A DNA stretch of 64,000 bases, from assembly GCF_900108105.1 (NCBI RefSeq), contig NZ_FNUR01000001.1, positions 496,001-560,000 of the forward strand, in the 5' to 3' direction. Below are positions 59,134-64,000 of the stretch, in pieces. The position numbers were made by a program, and so were the translations under genes. Each line of letters begins with the position of its first letter. Positions within the stretch are counted from its first letter, which is position 1. The notes under the pieces are model-generated. The model was given only the letters and a program-made list of their open reading frames with translations. It ran no database searches and was not told the DNA's origin. Source of the stretch: Butyrivibrio sp. Su6 (GTDB taxonomy: Bacteria; Bacillota; Clostridia; Lachnospirales; Lachnospiraceae).

Positions 59134-60372
59134 TCATAACTTCTTTTGAGCTCGTCTTACCTCATAATCATATTTCTTTTCCATTAGATCATTAAATATT
59201 CCTCTTACAGTCCAATTCTTATTTCTGTAAGATCTGATGATAAACAGGACAATAATTACAACTACAATAGTTCTGCATATCAGCCTGATCAAAAGAAGCG
59301 TTGCCAAAATATCTTCATACCCTCTGGCCAGATTTTCCCAATAAGGGAAAAATATAGCCTTGTTCCACATACTCCTTGTCCCATAGGACATTATCACATT
59401 AAGGAGGGCAAAAAACGAAAATCTCTCAGTGTTATCAATGACTGAAATATATGCATCATCAATAGCTGCACTTTCCTTTACAATCTGAGCAACTATTCCA
59501 TCAACAGGTCCGGGCATTACCACTTCGTAGCAATTTATACCACCTTTACTAGCTGTAGTACCATCCTCTGCAATCTCTGCACTTTCTGTTCTTCCGCTTA
59601 GTATTGTTCCATACTTACACAGGCTGTCATATGAAATATAGGCTATACTGGCATTCTGGCCTGAAGCCTTTCGCATTTTGCCTTCTTCTCTTTTTACAAC
59701 ACCTGAAACATAATGGGGCACATCGCCAATCATTACCATCTGTCCAACGACATCATTGGAACCAAAAAGCTGCCAGGCAAGATCCTCATCTATAACAATC
59801 CCATCTTTCATAAGGGCATCCGGCGAGTAGTAACTTCCTGATACCAGCTCTAAAGGGTGAAAAAGAAAGAAATCCCCCTCAGTACCTATGGCTGTTACCT
59901 TATCTGCCATCTTGTTTTCAAAAGTGATCGATATAATTCCCTGGGCACTGTAACAGCTTGCATAGAGCCTGGAATCATCTACTTCTTCCTGCAGAGCAGT
60001 TTCAGAATCTGCATTAGTCTCATCAAGTGTCTGTGTATCAATAATCACCGGACCTTTGCTATCTGATCCTTCATCGTCATCATCTTCGATAATGCCCACA
60101 TCATTCATTTTTGCCTGAAGTATATACTCAAGCTTTCTGATGTAATCCGAATCTATAAGCTGGTCTTCTGTAAAAAAGGCGCTGACCTGAGTCATCTTCC
60201 TTCCGTCAGACCATCTTGAAGCTTCTGCCTGCTCAGGTAACTTGCTGACAAGATGTCTGCTGTATGCTCCCAGAAGAAGGTCAGCGGCAATAAGAATGAG
60301 CACAAGGATAAAGACTTTGTTCTTAAAAAGCTGTATTAAACTATTCTGTATCTCTTTAAACTTTGTCTTCAT
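59134..60372 (-). CDS. membrane protein with MacB-like extracytoplasmic domain
   Basis: A 412-residue protein: a membrane anchor at about 17-38, an extracytoplasmic domain to about 340, and one or two helices at about 350-385 before a basic tail. The domain has the MacB periplasmic-core pattern (DGIVIDEDLAWQLFGSNDVVGQMVMIGDVPHYVSGVVK). The FtsX-type permease helices of a full MacB are lacking and no ATPase is fused. An acidic low-complexity insert lies at about 97-132. Its start overlaps the HlyD-like gene stop as TAATG, so the two work together. Confidence 0.75.
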   Translation of the reverse strand: MKTKFKEIQNSLIQLFKNKVFILVLILIAADLLLGAYSRHLVSKLPEQAEASRWSDGRKMTQVSAFFTEDQLIDSDYIRKLEYILQAKMNDVGIIEDDDDEGSDSKGPVIIDTQTLDETNADSETALQEEVDDSRLYASCYSAQGIISITFENKMADKVTAIGTEGDFFLFHPLELVSGSYYSPDALMKDGIVIDEDLAWQLFGSNDVVGQMVMIGDVPHYVSGVVKREEGKMRKASGQNASIAYISYDSLCKYGTILSGRTESAEIAEDGTTASKGGINCYEVVMPGPVDGIVAQIVKESAAIDDAYISVIDNTERFSFFALLNVIMSYGTRSMWNKAIFFPYWENLARGYEDILATLLLIRLICRTIVVVIIVLFIIRSYRNKNWTVRGIFNDLMEKKYDYEVRRAQKKL

Positions 60373-61913
60373 TACTCGTTAGAAAGCCTTACCTGTTCTC
60401 CTGCTTTTACAGGTTTATTGGAAGTTGTGATGACATATTCATAATCATCAATCGCAGCTGTGATAGCTGAATTTTTGTCATCAGATGCAACGACTGTCAC
60501 ATCAGCTCTTGTGGCTGTATATCTGTTTCCAAGTGGTGATGATTTGCTCTTAACTATGAGTACAAACTTACCGTTAGTATCTGTTTTGATAGCGCTGTTT
60601 GGTACTATCATGTCGTATTCCTGGCTTCTTTCACCGATTGCCAGAGAAATGCTCTGACCGGGTGTAACTTCTGTACTCTCGATCTTAAAGGTAAGAAGCT
60701 TTTTACCTGCCGGATCCTGCTTGTCATTTTTAATAGATGTAAGTGTAGCCTTGAAGTTTGAACTAAACTGCCATGCATTCTGTGGCTGGGCAGCATCTCC
60801 AACCTTGAGCTTTTGCGCCTGAGAGTTGCTTACAGAAAAGCTTGTTGTCATATCTTTTCCGTCAACCTGAATAACTGCGATTGTCTCATCTGCAGAAGTT
60901 GACTCACCCGCTACTTTATTTACAGAAGATACTGTTCCTGCAACAGGTGACTTTACGGATGCGCCAACAGATTCAGCCTCAAGCTTCGCTATCTTTTCTT
61001 TTTGCTCGGTTATCTTGTCTCTCTTCTGGCAAAGAGATATTTCAATATTGATGCTCTTTAGCTGATCTTCCTTAACTCTTTCTGCCTCTTTTAAAGCTGC
61101 TGAAGTCTGAGCTTTTTTCTCAGTTGCCTGAGAAATTTTTTGTGAATAGCTGTAACCCTGCTGAGAGCTATAAGTTGAAAGCTGTGACTTGTCTCTTGTA
61201 AGCTCTGCCATGAAGTTTTCAAGTTCATCAACCCTGTCGGTATCTCCATTATTTGCAGCCTTAGTCATATCTGAAGTAGCCTGAGCGATAAGGTATTCCG
61301 GTGTTGCTGTATTGTAATCAATCCCCGCCTTTTCATAATCCATCAGGTTACTTATGTAATCGAGCTCTGCCTGTGCCGCATTGTCAGCGGAAAGGGCTGC
61401 GTTGTAAGTATCAAGCACTGCCCCAACCTGTGCCTGATATGTATCATAAGAAGCTGTTTTGCCATTTCTTACATTAGAAATAACCGCACTTGATACATCA
61501 CCTGAAAACATCATCTGTTCATAATCAAGCTCCAAGGTGTCAAGTGTCTCTTTTGCCTTAACCAGTTCATCCGACTCTTTATCTTCCAGGTAGTAGATGA
61601 TATCTCCGATTTCTACATGAGCTCCCTCTTTAACAGCTACTCCTGAAATCTTTCTTGTTTCTTTTACCGTGATATTATATGGGTCCTCCGCAGTAACTGT
61701 TCCGGTTCCCCTTATCTGCGGACTAATTGATCCGCTCTCTATCTGAACTGTCGCTACCTGAGGCAGAGTATAGTTCATAATGGTGTTTGAAAAGAATGTA
61801 AGAACAAGCATCACGGACAAAAAGGCGATTGCAACGTTCTTTACCATATCTTTTCTGTTTGTTTCCTTTTTTGGCTGAATTAAATCTTTTCTCTCGTCAA
61901 AGTTCTCTGACAT
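60372..61913 (-). CDS. HlyD/MacA-like membrane fusion (adaptor) protein
   Basis: A 513-residue protein with an N-terminal membrane anchor (about 24-48), a split biotinyl-lipoyl domain (SGVAVKEGAHVEIGDIIYYLED, then SPVAGTVSSVNKVAGESTS), a long coiled-coil hairpin between them (about 110-320), and beta-barrel domains at the C-terminus. This is the MacA/YknX layout. In Gram-positives such adaptors join MacB-type ABC exporters or sense the envelope. The partner is the MacB-like protein encoded next. Confidence 0.88.
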   Translation of the reverse strand: MSENFDERKDLIQPKKETNRKDMVKNVAIAFLSVMLVLTFFSNTIMNYTLPQVATVQIESGSISPQIRGTGTVTAEDPYNITVKETRKISGVAVKEGAHVEIGDIIYYLEDKESDELVKAKETLDTLELDYEQMMFSGDVSSAVISNVRNGKTASYDTYQAQVGAVLDTYNAALSADNAAQAELDYISNLMDYEKAGIDYNTATPEYLIAQATSDMTKAANNGDTDRVDELENFMAELTRDKSQLSTYSSQQGYSYSQKISQATEKKAQTSAALKEAERVKEDQLKSINIEISLCQKRDKITEQKEKIAKLEAESVGASVKSPVAGTVSSVNKVAGESTSADETIAVIQVDGKDMTTSFSVSNSQAQKLKVGDAAQPQNAWQFSSNFKATLTSIKNDKQDPAGKKLLTFKIESTEVTPGQSISLAIGERSQEYDMIVPNSAIKTDTNGKFVLIVKSKSSPLGNRYTATRADVTVVASDDKNSAITAAIDDYEYVITTSNKPVKAGEQVRLSNE

Positions 61914-61952
61914 AACAAAACTCCCCTTGTAACTAAAATAATTGCAAAACTC

Positions 61953-62867
61953 TTATCCCTTTATTCCTCCCTGGTAGGATATACCCTCTACCAGATAATC
62001 CTCGCCATATAAAAATATAAGAAGCGGCGGCACGAGATAAATTACCGCAACTGCAAAAGCAAGACTGATTTCTCCTGTATTTATCTTAGAAAGAAATACA
62101 GAAAGCGGATGAAGATCCGGATCACCCAAAAGAATAAGAGGCTGTTCAACCATATTCCAATAATCAAAAAATACAAGTATAGCAATTGAAGCAATTCCTC
62201 CTTTACATAATGGCATGTTGATCCTTGAGAAAATGTACCACTCACCTGCCCCATCTATTGAGGCAGCCTCCAATACTTCCGTGGGAATCCTTCTCATAAA
62301 TTTAGTCAAAAGATATACCGCAAATGGCGAAAAGAATCCCGGAAGCCATATAGACCACCTTGTCCCATATATTCCTATGGCCTTTGAAACCAGAAAATTT
62401 GGAACAAGCGTAACCTGATAAGGCATAAGCATCATTATTATGTAGGCAAAAAAGATAGCTCTTTTAACTCTGCTGTCATATCTCGAAAATCCATATGCCG
62501 CCAAAGTTGCAATTCCAAGCTGAATACCTACTATCGGAACGACATATATGATTGAGTTCCAAAACTTCAAAAGATACTGCGGACTCTTAAACAAAACCGT
62601 AAAGTACTGGGCAAATGTGACCATATCCGGAATAAATTTCAGATTAACAGTCTTTGAAATAAATATTTTTCCGCCCTTTTGAGTCGTTGCAAAAATCGAA
62701 CCATAGTTGGCATTTATCTCTGACGATGACATAAATGAATTAGTGATAGTCAGTATGATAGGCATAAGGAAAATAATCGCAAATGCAAAAGCTGCAATCG
62801 TTACCAGCGCGGTCTTAAAATTATCTATACGCCTCTTTTTCCTATACATTTTTTGTAACATGTTCAT
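61953..62867 (-). CDS. carbohydrate ABC transporter permease (MalG type)
   Basis: A 304-residue six-helix CUT1 permease. The EAA loop is LEAASIDGAGEWYIFSRINMPL, and the C-terminus is SYQGGIKG. A large extracytoplasmic loop follows TM1 (about 45-90). It lies 6 bases after its partner permease and upstream of the MacA-like gene by 39 bases. Confidence 0.93.
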   Translation of the reverse strand: MNMLQKMYRKKRRIDNFKTALVTIAAFAFAIIFLMPIILTITNSFMSSSEINANYGSIFATTQKGGKIFISKTVNLKFIPDMVTFAQYFTVLFKSPQYLLKFWNSIIYVVPIVGIQLGIATLAAYGFSRYDSRVKRAIFFAYIIMMLMPYQVTLVPNFLVSKAIGIYGTRWSIWLPGFFSPFAVYLLTKFMRRIPTEVLEAASIDGAGEWYIFSRINMPLCKGGIASIAILVFFDYWNMVEQPLILLGDPDLHPLSVFLSKINTGEISLAFAVAVIYLVPPLLIFLYGEDYLVEGISYQGGIKG

Positions 62868-62873
62868 GCTGTC

Positions 62874-63797
62874 TTACCCTTCTACATCCTTTCCGTAGTA
62901 GTTTTCAACAGCATACATGATGTATACAAGACCCGTTACTACTATAAACATTATTATCGCTGCAGCAGATAGCTTTTGATAATCCAGAGAAGCAAATGTA
63001 TTGTTCATGAAATGTTGCAGCATATATAGCGAATCCACCGGATAATCGCCCGTCATAAGATATATCTCTCTGAAAACCTTAAAAGAGTTTATGAGAGACA
63101 TTATGGTAACAAACAGTATCGATGATGACATATATCTCACTTTTATAAGCCAGAACACCTGAAATTTGGAGGCATTCTCTAAAGATGCCACTTCCAAAAG
63201 CTCTTTTGGAATACTTGCAAGTGCTGACATAAACAGGATCATGTTATAACCAAGATTTTTCCATAGGAAAAGAGCTATGATAACAACCTGTGCCTTATCT
63301 GATTTAAGCCAGTCAACCTTGTCTACACCAAAAACAGCAGTGAAATTATTTATAAGGCCGTTATAGTGAAACATTACCTGCCATATAAGGACAACAGATG
63401 CTGTCGGAACCATTAAAGGACTTAAAAAGAATGACCTGAAGTAGCTTTTAAAGGGTATCCTTGCTTCCATTACTGCTGCCAAAAACAGGGACAGCAAAAC
63501 TGCAAGTGGAACTGCTACAAGTGAAAACTTGAAGGTATTTATCCCCGCCAGCTTAAAGGCGCCGTTGTTCCATACATTTATATAATTGGCAAAACCTACA
63601 AAATTCTTTTGAATGGGATTATTTATCAAAGAATAATAGATAACTACTCCAAAGGGAGCCACAAAAAACAACATAACTCCCAATAAAGACGGAGCAAGAA
63701 AGAGCCACGATATAAGGCTCTTTCGCTCATTTGAAGAAAGCTCCCCTTTGAATAATCTTTGTAATTTTCTCCTCACCCTAACACAAAACTTAAACAC
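62874..63797 (-). CDS. carbohydrate ABC transporter permease (MalF type)
   Basis: A 307-residue CUT1 permease with a basic N-terminus, six membrane helices and the EAA loop LEVASLENASKFQVFWLIKV. The predicted start is a GTG at 63797, four bases after the upstream stop, so translation is probably coupled; another in-frame GTG occurs seven codons in. It pairs with the MalG-type permease downstream. Confidence 0.9.
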   Translation of the reverse strand: MFKFCVRVRRKLQRLFKGELSSNERKSLISWLFLAPSLLGVMLFFVAPFGVVIYYSLINNPIQKNFVGFANYINVWNNGAFKLAGINTFKFSLVAVPLAVLLSLFLAAVMEARIPFKSYFRSFFLSPLMVPTASVVLIWQVMFHYNGLINNFTAVFGVDKVDWLKSDKAQVVIIALFLWKNLGYNMILFMSALASIPKELLEVASLENASKFQVFWLIKVRYMSSSILFVTIMSLINSFKVFREIYLMTGDYPVDSLYMLQHFMNNTFASLDYQKLSAAAIIMFIVVTGLVYIMYAVENYYGKDVEG

Positions 63798-63801
63798 AAC
63801 T

Positions 63802-64000
63802 TTACTCAGTATCCTTAACTACAAACTCAGGAACTTTCCCCTTTAAAAATGAATAATATACTCCATTACTCCCATAATAATCGCTGTCATCAGTCTTTCT
63901 CATTATTACAACACTGAATTTGTTATCTTTCTGACTATAATCATACCAATTTCCATTATAATCTGAAGTAATGATATCTTGAAGTATTTCTGACACTTCT
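63802..64000 (-). CDS. C-terminal end of a protein cut by the right window edge
   Basis: The last 65 or so codons of a gene reading in from beyond the right edge; the visible frame has no certain start (a GTG at 63996 is probably internal). The text includes NGNWYDYSQKDNKFSVVIMR and GSNGVYYSFLKGKVPEFVVKD. It is too short to assign. Its stop is 4 bases from the MalF-type permease start, so it belongs to the same operon. Confidence 0.7.
   Translation of the reverse strand, partial: EVSEILQDIITSDYNGNWYDYSQKDNKFSVVIMRKTDDSDYYGSNGVYYSFLKGKVPEFVVKDTE

Overview
The window looks like chromosome from a low-GC anaerobic Firmicute of the Lachnospiraceae, most plausibly Butyrivibrio or Pseudobutyrivibrio. 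This rests on gene order (ylxM-ffh-rpsP-khpA, rpmF-plsX-acpP-rnc-smc-ftsY, rbgA-rnhB-ylqG-ylqH), strong AGGAGG-type ribosome binding sites, lipoprotein-type ABC binding proteins, and intracellular GH43/uronate catabolism. The genus is inferred from style, not from a search. Most genes lie on the minus strand; the largest gap without a gene is just under 300 bases. Region 1-4.4 kb (right to left on the minus strand): a two-component regulator and the start of its sensor kinase, a PgeF/YfiH-type purine nucleoside phosphorylase, and a plus-strand polytopic membrane protein facing yraN. Region 4.4-19.9 kb: a long minus-strand housekeeping run, ylxM-ffh-rpsP-khpA-trmD-rimM, then an inserted nucleoside salvage/uptake cluster (uridine phosphorylase, BMP lipoprotein, ABC ATPase, two permeases, cytidine deaminase), then rplS, two signal peptidases flanking rbgA, rnhB, and the FliK-like/FlhB-like pair ylqG-ylqH. 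trmD and rimM are in swapped order. Region 19.9-30.9 kb: rpmF, plsX-acpP, and rnc-smc-ftsY-ilvA-yitT-GH25-araC, with clear terminators after rpmF and acpP. Region 31-37.8 kb: an AraC regulator, ackA, divergent tmcAL, a large cyclic-nucleotide-fold protein of unknown role, and two cheW genes. Region 38-53.8 kb is a pectin/xylan-type utilisation island: a TIM-barrel isomerase, two GH43 enzymes (one fused to ankyrin repeats), an SGNH acetylesterase, an oligosaccharide ABC importer (binding protein and two permeases), uxaA, uxaC and a LacI regulator, with recurring GTAAG/CTTAC operator-like sites at the three key promoters. Embedded in it is an unusual pair: a complete-looking intein whose flanking host sequence would be only 17 residues, translationally coupled by ATGA to an HD-GYP c-di-GMP phosphodiesterase gene. 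Region 53.8-64 kb: a DUF2798-like membrane protein, mnmA, an MscL with a C-terminal zinc ribbon, a tRNA-Gly(CCC) followed by a nested palindromic element with a triplicated arm, and a minus-strand cluster that mixes sugar-type ABC permeases, a very large binding lipoprotein, and MacA-like and MacB-like envelope proteins; it runs off the right edge. No CRISPR array, insertion sequence, prophage, rRNA or recognisable riboswitch was seen.
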